Shown here one piece after another: positions 11,101 to 24,100 of a DNA stretch of 64,000 nucleotides; position 1 is the stretch's first letter; the number at the start of each line of letters is the position of its first letter. Source of the DNA: Utricularia gibba (lineage: Eukaryota > Streptophyta > Magnoliopsida > Lamiales > Lentibulariaceae); the NCBI GenBank assembly GCA_002189035.1, contig NEEC01000012.1, positions 3,286,001-3,350,000 on the forward strand, written 5' to 3'. The notes under the pieces are model-generated. The model made no database searches, was not told where the DNA came from, and worked only from the letters and a program-made list of their open reading frames with translations. The position numbers were made by a program, and so were the translations under genes.

Positions 11101-12306
11101 GTGGCCACGCACACCGTTCGCATCTCGTCGATATCTTGAAAACCGTCATGAGTCATGCTGCGCACGGCATACCGTTTCGAACCCCTTTCCGTGCCGGTCA
11201 GCTTCCGTGTTGAAAGCATCTTCGTCCGAGGATGCATCAGAGCTCGAATTATCGCCTTATTTAGCCTTCAGATGTGCCAAAAATTGGCCACCACGTTCGC
11301 GACGATGCGACTCGGAAAACGAGAATCGACGCATATGTGATTTTCGCCTTGCAAAACATATGCGTTTTATTGGGTGACGTGAAGTATGGGTTTTCGAGGC
11401 GATCTCTGAACAAGCTCTGGGTGTGTCCTACCTGCAGCCTCATGGTGGCCTCGCACACCGTTCGGTATTTCGGCCATATCCTGAAAACCGTGATGAGTCA
11501 TGCTGCGCCCGGCATACCGTTTCGAACCCCTTTCCGTGCCGGTCAGCTTCCGTGTTGAAAGCATCTTCGTCCGAGGATGCATCAGAGCTCGAAGTATCGC
11601 CTTATATTAGCCTTCAGATGTGCCACAAATTGGCCACCACGTTCGCGACGATGCGACTCGGAACACGAGAATCGATGCGATTGTGATTTTCGCCTTGAAA
11701 AACATCTGCGTTTTATTGGGTGACGTGAAGTATGGGTTTTCGAGGCGATCTCTGAACAAGCTCTGAGTGTGTCCCTACCCGCAGCCTCATGGTGGCCTCG
11801 CACACCGTTCGGCATCTCATCGATATCTTGAAGATCATGATGAGTCACGCTGCGCCGGCATACCGTTTCGAAGCCTTTCCGAGCCGGTCAGCTTCCGTGT
11901 TGAAAGCTTTTTCGTGCGAGGATGCATAAGAGTTCGAATATCGCCTTATCTTAGCCTTCAGATGTGCCACAAATTGGCCACCACGTTCGCGACGATGCGA
12001 CTCGGAACACGAGAATCGATGCGATTGTGATTTTCGCCTTGAAAAACATCTGCGTTTTATTGGGTGACGTGAAGTATGGGTTTTCGAGGCGATCTCTGAA
12101 CAAGCTCTGAGTGTGTCCCTACCCGCAGCCTCATGGTGGCCTCGCACACCGTTCGGCATCTCATCGATATCTTGAAGATCATGATGAGTCACGCTGCGCC
12201 GGCATACCGTTTCGAAGCCCTTTCCGAGCCGGTCAGCTTCCGTGTTGAAGCTTTTTCGTCCGAGGATGCATAAGAGTTCGAAATATCGCCTTATCTTAGC
12301 CTTCAG

Positions 12307-12998
12307 ATGTGCCACAAATTGGCCACCACGTTCGCGACGATGCGACTCGGAACACGAGAATCGATGCGATTGTGATTTTCGCCTTGAAAAACATCTGCGT
12401 TTTATTGGATGACGTGAAGTATGGGTTTTCGAGGCGATCTCTGAACAAGCTCTGGGTGTGTCCTACCCGCAGCCTCATGGTGGCCTCGCACACCGTTCGG
12501 TATTTCGGCCATATCCTGAAAATCGTGATGAGTCAAGCTGCGCTCGGCATACCGTTTCGAACCCCTTTCCGTGCCGGTCAGCTTCCGTGTTGAAAGCTTC
12601 TTCGTCCGAGGATGCATCAGAGCTCGAATTATCGCCTTATATTAGCCTTCAGATGTGCCACAAATTGGCCACCACGTTCGCGACGATGCGACTCGGAACA
12701 CGAGAATCGATGCGATTGTGATTTTCGCCTTGAAAAACATCTGCGTTTTATTGGATGACGTGAAGTATGGGTTTTCGAGGCGATCTCTGAACAAGCTCTG
12801 GGTGTGTCCTACCCGCAGCCTCATGGTGGCCTCGCACACCGTTCGGTATTTCGGCCATATCCTGAAAATCGTGATGAGTCAAGCTGCGCTCGGCATACCG
12901 TTTCGAACCCCTTTCCGTGCCGGTCAGCTTCCGTGTTGAAAGCTTCTTCGTCCGAGGATGCATTAGAGCTCGAATTATCGCCTTATATTAGCCTTCAG
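12307..12998 (+). repeat. Pair of almost identical adjacent 346-bp units
   Basis: Units 12307-12652 and 12653-12998 both carry the rare combination 'gaatcgatgcgattg', 'cgccttgaaaaac', 'ctgaaaatcgtg' and 'agtcaagctgcgctcgg'. By eye they differ at one base (catcagagc against cattagagc at the end of copy 2). Neighbouring units differ at many more sites, so this looks like a very recent single-unit duplication. Confidence 0.8.
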
Positions 12999-14382
12999 AT
13001 GTGCCACAAATTGGCCACCACGTTCGCGACGATGCGACTCGGAAAACGAGAATCGACCCGATTGTGATTGTCGGGTTGCAAAACATGTGCGTTTTATTGG
13101 GTGATGTGAAGTATGGGTTTTCGAGGCGATCTCTGAACAAGCTCTGGGTGTGTCCCTACCTGCAGCCTCATGGTGGCCTCGCACACCGTTCGGTATTTCG
13201 GCCATATCCTGAAAACCGTGATGAGTCATGCTGTGCCCGGCATACCGTTTCGAACCCTTTCCGTGCCGGTCAGCTTCCGTGTTGAAAGCTTCTTCGTCCG
13301 AGGATGCATCAAAGCTCGAATTATCGCCTTATCTTAGCCTTCAGATGGGCCACAAAGTGGCCACCATGTTCGCGAGGATGCGACTCGGAACACGAGAATC
13401 GACGCGATTGTGATTTTCAGCTTGCAAAAGATCTGCCTTTTATTGGATGACGTGAAGTATGGGTTTTCGATGCGTTCTCTGAACAAGCTCTGGGTGTGTC
13501 CCTACCTGCAGCCTCATGGTGGCTCGCACAACGTTCGGTATTTCGGCCATATCCTGAAAACCGTGATGAGTCATGCTGCGCCCGGCATACCGTTTCAAAC
13601 CCTTTCCGTGCCGGTCAGCTTCCGTGTTGAAAGCTTCTTCGTCCGAGGATGCATCAAAGCTCGAATTATCGCCTTATCTTAGCCTTTAGATGTGCCACAA
13701 ATTTGCCACCACGTTCGCGACGATGCGACTCGGAACACGAGAATCGACGCGATTGTGATTTTCGCCTTGCAAAACATCTGCGTTTTATTGGATGACGTGA
13801 AGTATGGGTTTTCGAGGCGATCTCTGAACAAGCTCTGGGTGTGTCCCTACCGCAGCCTCATGGTGGCCTCGCACACCGTTCGGTATTTCGGCCATATCCT
13901 GAAAATCGTGATGAGTCAAGCTGCGCTCGGCATACCGTTTCGAACCCCTTTCCGTGCCGGTCAGCTTCCGTGTTGAAAGCTTCTTCGTCCGAGGATGCAT
14001 CAGAGCTCGAATTATCGCCTTATATTAGCCTTCAGATGTGCCACAAATTGGCCACTACGTTCGCGACGATGCGACTCGGAACACGAGAATCGATGCGATT
14101 GTGATTTTCGCCTTGCAAAACATCTGCGTTTTATTGAAAGACGTGAAGTATGGGTTTTCGATGCGATCTCTGAACAACCTCTTGGTGTGTCCCTACCTGC
14201 AGCCTCATGGTGGCCACGCACACCGTTCGGCATCTCGTCGATATCTTGAAGATCATGATGATTCACGCTGCGCCCGGCATCTCGTTTCGAAGCCCGTTCC
14301 GAGCCGGTCATCTTCCGTGTTGAAAGCTTCTTCGTCCGAGGATGCATTAGAGCTCGAATTATCGCCTTATATTAGCCTTCAG

Positions 14383-14742
14383 ATGTGCCACAAATTGGCC
14401 ACCACGTGGTGGCCTCGCACACCGTTCAACATCTCGTGGTGGCCTCGAGATGGACGCGATTGTGATTTTCGCCTTGCAAAACATCTGCGTTTTATTGGAT
14501 GACGTGAAGCATGGGTTTTCGATGCGATCTCTGAAAGAGCTCTTGGTGTGTCCTACCTGTAGCATCATGGTGGCCACGCGCACCGTTCGGCATCTCGTCG
14601 ATATCCTGAAGACCGTGTTGAGTCACGCTGCGGCCGACATACCGCTTCGAAGTTCGTTCTGAGCCGATCATCCTCCGTGTTGAAAGCTTCTTCGTCCGAG
14701 GATGCATCAAAGCTCGAATTATCGCCTTATCTTAGCCTTTAG
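14383..14742 (+). repeat. Chimeric 360-bp satellite unit
   Basis: After 'attggccaccacg' the usual 'ttcgcgacgatgcgactcgg...' stretch is replaced (about 14407-14452) by two pieces from the unit centre: 'tggtggcctcgcacaccg' and then 'catctcgtggtggcctcgaga'. Normal sequence resumes at 'gacgcgattgtg'. The breakpoint shares 'ccac/gtgg' microhomology with the centre. Confidence 0.8.
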
Positions 14743-15130
14743 ATGTGCCACAAATTTGCCACCACGTTCGCGACGATGCGACTCGGAACACGAGAACCGA
14801 CGCGATTGTGATTTTTGCCTTGCAAAATATCTGCGTTTTATTGGATGACGTGAAGTATGGGTTTTCGAGGCGATCTCTGAACAAGCTCTGGGTGTGTCCG
14901 TACCTGCAGCCTCATGGTGGCCTCGCACACCGTTCGGTATTTCGGCCATATCCTGAAAACCGTGATGAGTCAAGCTGCGCTCGGCATACCGTTTCGAACC
15001 CCTTTCCGTGCCGGTCAGCTTCCGTGTTGAAAGCATCTTCGTTCGAGGATGCATCAGAGCTCGAATTATCGCCTTATAGTAGCCTTCAGATGTGCCACAA
15101 ATTGGCCACCACGTTCGCGACGATGCACTC

Positions 15131-15158
15131 GGAACACGAGAATCGGAACACGAGAATC
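15131..15158 (+). repeat. 14-bp tandem duplication within one satellite unit
   Basis: 'ggaacacgagaatc' occurs twice in direct succession (15131-15144 and 15145-15158) where all other units have it once. Confidence 0.9.
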
Positions 15159-18100
15159 GACGCGATTGTGATTTTCGCCTTGCAAAACATCTGCGTTTTA
15201 TTGGGTGACGTGAAGTATGGGTTTTCGAGGCGATCTCTGAACAAGCTCTAGGTGTGTTCCTACCCGCAGCCTCATGGTGGCCTCGCACACCGTTCGGCAT
15301 CTCGTCGATATCTTGAAGATCAAGATGAGTCACGCTGCGCCGGCATACCGTTTCGAACCCTTTCCGAGCCGGTCACTTCCGTGTTGAAGCTTTTTCGTCG
15401 AGGATGCATAAGAGTTCGAATATCGCCTTATCTTAGCCTTCAGATGTGCCACAAATTGGCCACCACGTTCGCGACGATGCGACTCGGAACACGAGAATCG
15501 ATGCGATTGTGATTTTCGCCTTGAAAAACATCTGCGTTTTATTGGGTGACGTGAAGTATGGGTTTTCGAGGTGATCTCTGAAAAGCTCTGATGTGTCCCT
15601 ACCGCAGCCTCATGGTGGCCTCGCACACCGTTCGGCATCTCATCGATATCTGAAATCATGATGAGTCACGCTGCGCCCGGCATACCGTTTCGAACCCTTT
15701 CCGAGCCGGTCAGCTTCCGTGTTGAGCTTTTTCGTCCGAGGATGCATAAGAGTTCGAATATCGCCTTATCTTAGCCTTCAGATGTGCCACAAATTGGCCA
15801 CCACGTTCGCGACGATGCGACTCGGAACACGAGAATCGACGCGATTGTGATTTTCGCCTTGCAAAACATCTGCGTTTTATTGGATGACGTGAAGTATGGG
15901 TTTTCGAGGCGATCTCTGAACAAGCTCTGGGTGTGTCCCTACCCGCAGCCTCATGGTGGCCTCGCACACCGTTCGGTATTTCGGCCATATCCTGAAAATC
16001 GTGATGAGTCAGCTGCGCCCGGCATACCGTTTCGAACCCCTTTCCGTGCCGGTCAGCTTCCGTGTTGAAAGCTTCTTCGTCCGAGGATGCATCAGAGCTC
16101 GAATTATCGCCTTATATTAGCCTTCAGATGTGCCACAAATTGGCCACCACGTTCGCGACGATGCGACTCGGAACACGAGAATCGACGCGATTGTGATTTT
16201 CGCCTTGCAAAACATCTGCGTTTTATTGGATGACGTGAAGTATGGGTTTTCGAGGCGATCTCTGAACAAGCTCTGGGTGTGTCCTACCCGCAGCCTCATG
16301 GTGGCCTCGCACACCGTTCGGTATTTCGGCCATATCCTGAAAATCGTGATGAGTCACGCTGCGCCGGCATACCGTTTCGAACCCCTTTCCGTGCCGGTCA
16401 GCTTCCGTGTTGAAAGCTTCTTCGTCCGAGGATGCATCAGAGCTCGAATTATCGCCTTATATTAGCCTTCAGATGTGCCACAAATTGGCCACCACGTTCG
16501 CGACGATGCGACTCGGAACACGAGAATCGACGCGATTGTGATTTTCCTTGCAAAACATCTGCGTTTTATTGGTGACGTGAAGTATGGGTTTTCGAGCGAT
16601 CTCTGAACAAGCTCTGGGTGTGTCCCTACCGCAGCCTCATGGTGGCTCGCACACCGTTCGGCATCTCGTCGATATCTTGAAGGATGAGTCACGCTGCGCC
16701 CGGCATACCGTTTCGAAGCCCGTTCCGTGCCGGTCAGCTTCCGTGTTGAAAGCATCTTCGTCCGAGGATGCATCAGAGCTCGAATTATCGCCTTATATTA
16801 GCCTTCAGATGTGCCACAAATTGGCCACCACGTTCGCGACGATGCGACTCGGAACACGAGAATCGACGCGATTGTGATTTTCGGCTTGCAAAACATCTGC
16901 GTTTTATTGGGTGACGTGAAGTATGGGTTTTCGAGGCGATCTCTGAACAAGCTCTGGGTGTTCCCTACCGCAGCCTCATGGTGGCCTCGCACCGTTCGGT
17001 ATTTCGGCCATATCCTGAAACCGTGATGAGTCACGCTGCGCCCGGCATACCGTTTCGAACCCCTTTCCGTGCCGGTCAGCTTCCGTGTTGAAAGCTTTTC
17101 GTCCGAGGATGCATCAAAGCTCGAATTATCGCCTTATCTTAGCCTTCAGATGTGCCACAAATTGGCCACCACGTTCGCGACGATGCGACTCGGAACACGA
17201 GAATCGACGCGATTGTGATTTTCGGCTTGCAAAACATCTGCGTTTTATTGGATGACGTGAAGTATGGGTTTTCGAGGCGATCTCTGAACAAGCTCTGGGT
17301 GTGTCCCTACCCGCAGCCTCATGGTGGCCTCGCACACCGTTCGGTATTTCGGCATATCCTGAAAACCGTGATGAGTCAGCTGCGCCGGCATACCGTTTCG
17401 AACCCCTTTCCGTGCCGGTCAGCTTCCGTGTTGAAAGCTTCTTCGTCCGAGGATGCATCAGAGCTCGAATTATCGCCTTATATTAGCCTTCAGATGTGCC
17501 ACAAATTGGCCACCACGTTCGCGACGATGCGACTCGGAACACGAGAATCGACGCGATTGTGATTTTCGCCTTGCAAAACATCTGCGTTTTATGGGATGAC
17601 GTGAAGTATGGGTTTTCGAGGCGATCTCTGAACAAGCTCTGGGTGTGTCCCTACCCGCAGCCTCATGGTGGCCTCGCACACCGTTCGGTATTTCGGATAT
17701 CCTGAAAATCGTGATGAGTCACGCTGCGCCGGCATACCGTTTCGAACCCCTTTCCGTGCCGGTCAGCTTCCGTGTTGAAAGCTTCTTCGTCCGAGGATGC
17801 ATCAGAGCTCGAATTATCGCCTTATATTAGCCTTCAGATGTGCCACAAATTGGCCACCACGTTCGCGACGATGCGACTCGGAACACGAGAATCGACGCGA
17901 TTGTGATTTTCGCCTTGCAAAACATCTGCGTTTTATTGGATGACGTGAAGTATGGGTTTTCGAGCGATCTCTGAACAAGCTCTGGTGTGTCCCTACCGCA
18001 GCCTCATGGTGGCCTCGCACACCGTTCGGTATTCGTCGATATCTGAAGATCGTGATGAGTCACGCTGCGCCCGGCATACCGTTTCGAACCCTTTCCGTGC

Positions 18101-20560
18101 CGGTCAGCTTCCGTGTTGAAAGCTTCTTCGTCCGAGGATGCATCAGAGCTCGAATTATCGCCTTATATTAGCCTTCAGATGTGCACAAATTGGCCACCAC
18201 GTTCGCGACGACGAGAATCGACGCGATTGTGATTTTCGCCTTGCAAAACATCTGCGTTTTATTGGATGACGTGAAGTATGGGTTTTCGAGGCGATCTCTG
18301 AACAAGCTCTGGGTGTGTCCCTACCGCAGCCTCATGGTGGCCTCGCACACCGTTCGGTCGTCGATATCCTGAAACCGTGATGAGTCACGCTGCGGCCGGC
18401 ATACCGTTTCGAACCCCTTTCCGTGCCGGTCAGCTTCCGTGTTGAAAGCTTCTTCGTCCGAGGATGCATCAGAGCTCGAATTATCGCCTTATCTTAGCCT
18501 CAGATGTGCCACAAATTGGCCACCACGTTCGCGACGATGCGACTCGGAACACGAGAATCGACGCGATTGTGATTTTCGCCTTGCAAAACATCTGCGTTTT
18601 ATTGGGTGACGTGAAGTATGGGTTTTCGAGGCGATCTCTGAACAAGCTCTGGGTGTGTCCTACCGCAGCCTCATGGTGGCCTCGCACACCGTTCGGTATT
18701 TCGGCCATATCTGAAAACCGTGATGAGTCACGCTGCGCCGGCATACCGTTTCGAACCCCTTTCCGTGCCGGTCAGCTTCCGTGTTGAAAGCATCTTCGTC
18801 CGAGGATGCATCAGAGCTCGAATTATCGCCTTATATTAGCCTTCAGATGTGCCACAAATTGGCCACCACGTTCGCGACGATGCGACTCGGAACACGAGAA
18901 TCGACGCGATTGTGATTTTCGCCTTGCAAAACATCTGCGTTTTATTGGATGACGTGAAGTATGGGTTTTCGAGGCGATCTCTGAACAAGCTCTGGGTGTG
19001 TCCCTACCGCAGCCTCATGGTGGCCTCGCACACCGTTCGGTATTTCGGCATATCCTGAAATCGTGATGAGTCACGCTGCGCCGGCATACCGTTTCGAACC
19101 CCTTTCCGTGCCGGTCAGCTTCCGTGTTGAAAGCTTCTTCGTCCGAGGATGCATCAGAGCTCGAATTATCGCCTTATATTAGCCTTCAGATGTGCCACAA
19201 ATTGGCCACCACGTTCGCGACGATGCGACTCGGAACACGAGAATCGACGCGATTGTGATTTTCGCCTTGCAAAACATCTGCGTTTTATTGGTGACGTGAA
19301 GTATGGGTTTTCGAGGCGATCTCTGAACAAGCTCTGGGTGTGTCCCTACCGCAGCCTCATGGTGGCCTCGCACACCGTTCGGCATTCGTCGATATCTGAA
19401 ATCATGATGAGTCACGCTGCGCCCGGCATACCGTTTCGAACCCGTTCCGTGCCGGTCAGCTTCCGTGTTGAAAGCTTCTTCGTCCGAGGATGCATCAGAG
19501 CTCGAATTATCGCCTTATATTAGCCTTCAGATGTGCCACAAATTGGCCACCACGTTCGCGACGATGCGACTCGGAACACGAGAATCGACGCGATTGTGAT
19601 TTTCGCCTTGCAAAACATCTGCGTTTTATTGGGTGACGTGAAGTATGGGTTTTCGAGGCGATCTCTGAACAAGCTCTGGGTGTGTCCCTACCGCAGCCTC
19701 ATGGTGGCCTCGCACACCGTTCGGTATTTCGGCCATATCTTGAAAACCGTGATGAGTCACGCTGCGCCCGGCATACCGTTTCGAACCCCTTTCCGTGCCG
19801 GTCAGCTTCCGTGTTGAAAGCTTCTTCGTCCGAGGATGCATCAAAGCTCGAATTATCGCCTTATCTTAGCCTTCAGATGTGCCACAAATTGGCCACGTTC
19901 GCGACGATGCGACTCGGAACACGAGAATCGACGCGATTGTGATTTTCGCTTGCAAAACATCTGTTTTATTGGTGACGTGAAGTATGGGTTTTCGAGGCGA
20001 TCTCTGAACAAGCTCTGGGTGTGTCCTACCGCAGCCTCATGGTGGCCTCGCACACCGTTCGGTATTTCGGCCATATCCTGAAAACCGTGATGAGTCACGC
20101 TGCGCCCGGCATACCGTTTCGAACCCCTTTCCGTGCCGGTCAGCTTCCGTGTTGAAAGCTTCTTCGTCCGAGGATGCATCAGAGCTCGAATTATCGCCTT
20201 ATCTTAGCCTTCAGATGTGCCACAAATTGGCCACCACGTTCGCGACGATGCGACTCGGAACACGAGAATCGACGCGATTGTGATTTTCGCCTTGCAAAAC
20301 ATCTGCGTTTTATTGGATGACGTGAAGTATGGGTTTTCGAGGCGATCTCTGAACAAGCTCTGGGTGTGTCCCTACCCGCAGCCTCATGGTGGCCTCGCAC
20401 ACCGTTCGGTATTTCGGCCATATCCTGAAAATCGTGATGAGTCACGCTGCGCCGGCATACCGTTTCGAACCCCTTTCCGTGCCGGTCAGCTTCCGTGTTG
20501 AAAGCTTCTTCGTCCGAGGATGCATCAGAGCTCGAATTATCGCCTTATATTAGCCTTCAG

Positions 20561-21197
20561 ATGTGCCACAAATTGGCCACCACGTTCGCGACGATGCGAC
20601 TCGGAACACGAGAATCGACGCGATTGTGATTTTTCGCCTTGCAAAACATCTGCGTTTTATTGGTGACGTGAAGTATGGGTTTTCGAGGCGATCTCTGAAC
20701 AAGCTCGTTCTTTGGTCGTTTCGGCATCTCGTCGATATCTTGAAGATCATGATGAGTCACGCTGCGCCCGGCATCCGTTTCGAAGCCCGTTCCGAGCCGG
20801 TCATTCCGTGTTGAAAGCTTCTTCGTCCGAGGATGCATAGAGCTCGAATTATCGCCTTATATTAGCCTTCAGATGTGCCACAAATTGGCCACCACGTTTG
20901 ATCGAGAATCGACGCGATTGTGATTTTCGCCTTGCAAAACATCTGCGTTTTATTGGATGACGTGAAGTATGGGTTTTCGAGGCGATCTCTGAACAAGCTC
21001 TGGTGTGTCCCTACCGCAGCCTCATGGTGGCCTCGCACACCGTTCGGCATTCGTCGATATCCTGAAGACCGTGATGAGTCACGCTGCGCCGGCATACCGT
21101 TTCGAAGCCCGTTCCGTGCCGGTCAGCTTCCGTGTTGAAAGCTTCTTCGTCCGAGGATGCATCAGAGCTCGAATTATCGCCTTATCTTAGCCTTCAG
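20561..21197 (+). repeat. Two truncated satellite units (312 and 325 bp)
   Basis: In the first, the centre 'ctctgggtgtgt...cacaccg' is replaced by 'cgttctttggtcg' near 20706-20720. In the second, 'ttcgcgacgatgcgactcggaac' is replaced by 'tttgat' near 20898. Flanking units are ordinary. Confidence 0.8.
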
Positions 21198-24100
21198 ATG
21201 TGCCACAAATTGGCCACCACGTTCGCGACGATGCGACTCGGAACACGAGAATCGACGCGATTGTGATTTTCGCCTTGCAAAACATCTGCGTTTTATTGGA
21301 TGACGTGAAGTATGGGTTTTCGAGGCGATCTCTGAACAAGCTCTGGGTGTGTCCTACCGCAGCCTCATGGTGGCCTCGCACACCGTTCGGTATTTCGGCC
21401 ATATCCTGAAAACCGTGATGAGTCGCTGCGCCCGGCATACCGTTTCGAACCCCTTTCCGTGCCGGTCAGCTTCCGTGTTGAAAGCATCTTCGTCCGAGGA
21501 TGCATCAGAGCTCGAATTATCGCCTTATTAGCCTTCAGATGTGCCACAAATTGGCCACCACGTTCGCGACGATGCGACTCGGAACACGAGAATCGACGCG
21601 ATTGTGATTTTCGCCTTGCAAAACATCTGCGTTTTATTGGATGACGTGAAGTATGGGTTTTCGAGGCGATCTCTGAACAAGCTCTGGGTGTGTCCCTACC
21701 CGCAGCCTCATGGTGGCCTCGCACACCGTTCGGTATTTCGGCCATATCCTGAAAATCGTGATGAGTCAAGCTGCGCCGGCATACCGTTTCGAACCCCTTT
21801 CCGTGCCGGTCAGCTTCCGTGTTGAAAGCTTCTTCGTCCGAGGATGCATCAGAGCTCGAATTATCGCCTTATATTAGCCTTCAGATGTGCCACAAATTGG
21901 CCACCACGTTCGCGACGATGCGACTCGGAACACGAGAATCGACGCGATTGTGATTTTCGCTTGCAAAACATCTGCGTTTTATTGGGTGACGTGAAGTATG
22001 GGTTTTCGAGGCGATCTCTGAACAAGCTCTGGGTGTGTCCCTACCGCAGCCTCATGGTGGCCTCGCACACCGTTCGGCATCTCGTCGATATCTTGAAGAT
22101 CGTGATGAGTCACGCTGCGCCCGGCATACCGTTTCGAAGCCCTTTCCGAGCCGGTCAGCTTCCGTGTTGAAAGCTTCTTCGTCCGAGGATGCATCAGAGC
22201 TCGAATTATCGCCTTATCTTAGCCTTCAGATGTGCCACAAATTGGCCACCACGTTTCGCGACTCGGAACACGAGAATCGACGCGATTGTGATTTTCGCCT
22301 TGCAAAACATCTGCGTTTTATTGGATGACGTGAAGTATGGGTTTTCGATGCGATCTCTGAACAAGCTCTTGGTGTGTCCCTACCGCAGCCTCATGGTGGC
22401 CTCGCACACCGTTCGGCATCTCGTCGATATCCTGAAGACCGTGATGAGTCACGCTGCGCCGCATACCGTTTCGAAGCCCGTTCCGAGCCGTCATCTTCCG
22501 TGTTGAAAGCTTCTTCGTCCGAGGATGCATCAAAGCTCGAATTATCGCCTTATCTTAGCCTTCAGATGTGCCACAAATTGGCCACCACGTTCGCGACGAT
22601 GCGACTCGGAACACGAGAAATCGACGCGATTGTGATTTTCGCCTTGCAAAACATCTGCGTTTTATTGGATGACGTGAAGTATGGGTTTTCGAGGCGATCT
22701 CTGAACAAGCTCTGGGTGTGTCCCTACCGCAGCCTCATGGTGGCCTCGCACACCGTTCGGTATTTCGGCCATATCCTGAAAACCGTGATGAGTCACGCTG
22801 CGCCGGCATACCGTTTCGAACCCCTTTCCGTGCCGGTCAGCTTCCGTGTTGAAAGCATCTTCGTCCGAGGATGCATCAGAGCTCGAATTATCGCCTTATA
22901 TTAGCCTTCAGATGTGCCACAAATTGGCCACCACGTTCGCGACGATGCGACTCGGAACACGAGAATCGACGCGATTGTGATTTTCGCCTTGCAAAAACAT
23001 CTGCGTTTTATTGGGTGACGTGAAGTATGGGTTTTCGAGGCGATCTCTGAACAAGCTCTGGTGTGTCCCTACCCGCAGCCTCATGGTGGCCTCGCACACC
23101 GTTCGGCATCTCGTCGATATCTGAAGATCGTGATGAGTCACGCTGCGCCCGGCATACCGTTTCGAAGCCCTTTCCGAGCCGGTCAGCTTCCGTGTTGAAA
23201 GCTTCTTCGTCCGAGGATGCATCAGAGCTCGAATTATCGCCTTATCTTAGCCTTCAGATGTGCCACAAATTGGCCACCACGTTCGCGACGATGCGACTCG
23301 GAACACGAGAATCGACGCGATTGTGATTTTCGCTTGCAAAAGATCTGCGTTTTATTGGATGACGTGAAGTATGGGTTTTCGATGCGATCTCTGAACAAGC
23401 TCTGGGTGTCCCTACCGCAGCCTCATGGTGGCCTCGCACACCGTTCGGCATTTCGTCATATCTTGAAAATGATGAGTCACGCTGCGCCGGCATCCGTTTC
23501 GAAGCCCTTTCCGAGCCGGTCAGCTTCCGTGTTGAAAGCTTCTTCGTCCGAGGATGCATCAGAGCTCGAATTATCGCCTTATATTAGCCTTCAGATGTGC
23601 CACAAATTGGCCACCACGTTCGCGACGATGCGACTCGGAACACGAGAATCGACCGATTGTGATTTCGGCTTGCAAAACATCTGCGTTTTATTGGGTGACG
23701 TGAAGTATGGGTTTTCGAGGCGATCTCTGAACAAGCTCTGGGTGTGTTCCTACCGCAGCCTCATGGTGGCCTCGCACACCGTTCGGCATCTCGTCGATAT
23801 CTTGAAGATCATGATGAGTCACGCTGCGCCCGGCATACCGTTTCGAAGCCCGTTCCGAGCCGGTCAGCTTCCGTGTTGAAAGCTTCTTCGTCCGAGGATG
23901 CATCAGAGCTCGAATTATCGCCTTATATTAGCCTTCAGATGTGCCACAAATTGGCCACCACGTTCGCGACGATGCGACTCGGAAAACGAGAATCGACGCG
24001 ATTGTGATTTTCGGCTTGCAAAACATCTGCGTTTTATTGGGTGACGTGAAGTATGGGTTTTCGAGGCGATCTCTGAACAAGCTCTAGGTGTGTTCCTACC

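Larger units (their letters stand above)
8159..15300 (+). repeat. Satellite block with mostly full-length 346-348-bp units of two subtypes
   Basis: The first 'tatttcggccatatcc' centre appears at about 8350. From there two subtypes intermix without a fixed order. Subtype A has 'tatttcggccatatcctgaaaaccg' followed by 'gaacccctttccgtg'. Subtype B has 'catctcgtcgatatcttgaagatc', usually followed by 'gaagccc.ttccgag'. A run of five A units lies at about 12307-14036. Indels are few, so diagnostic sites are mostly readable. No regular higher-order period was evident by eye. Confidence 0.8.
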
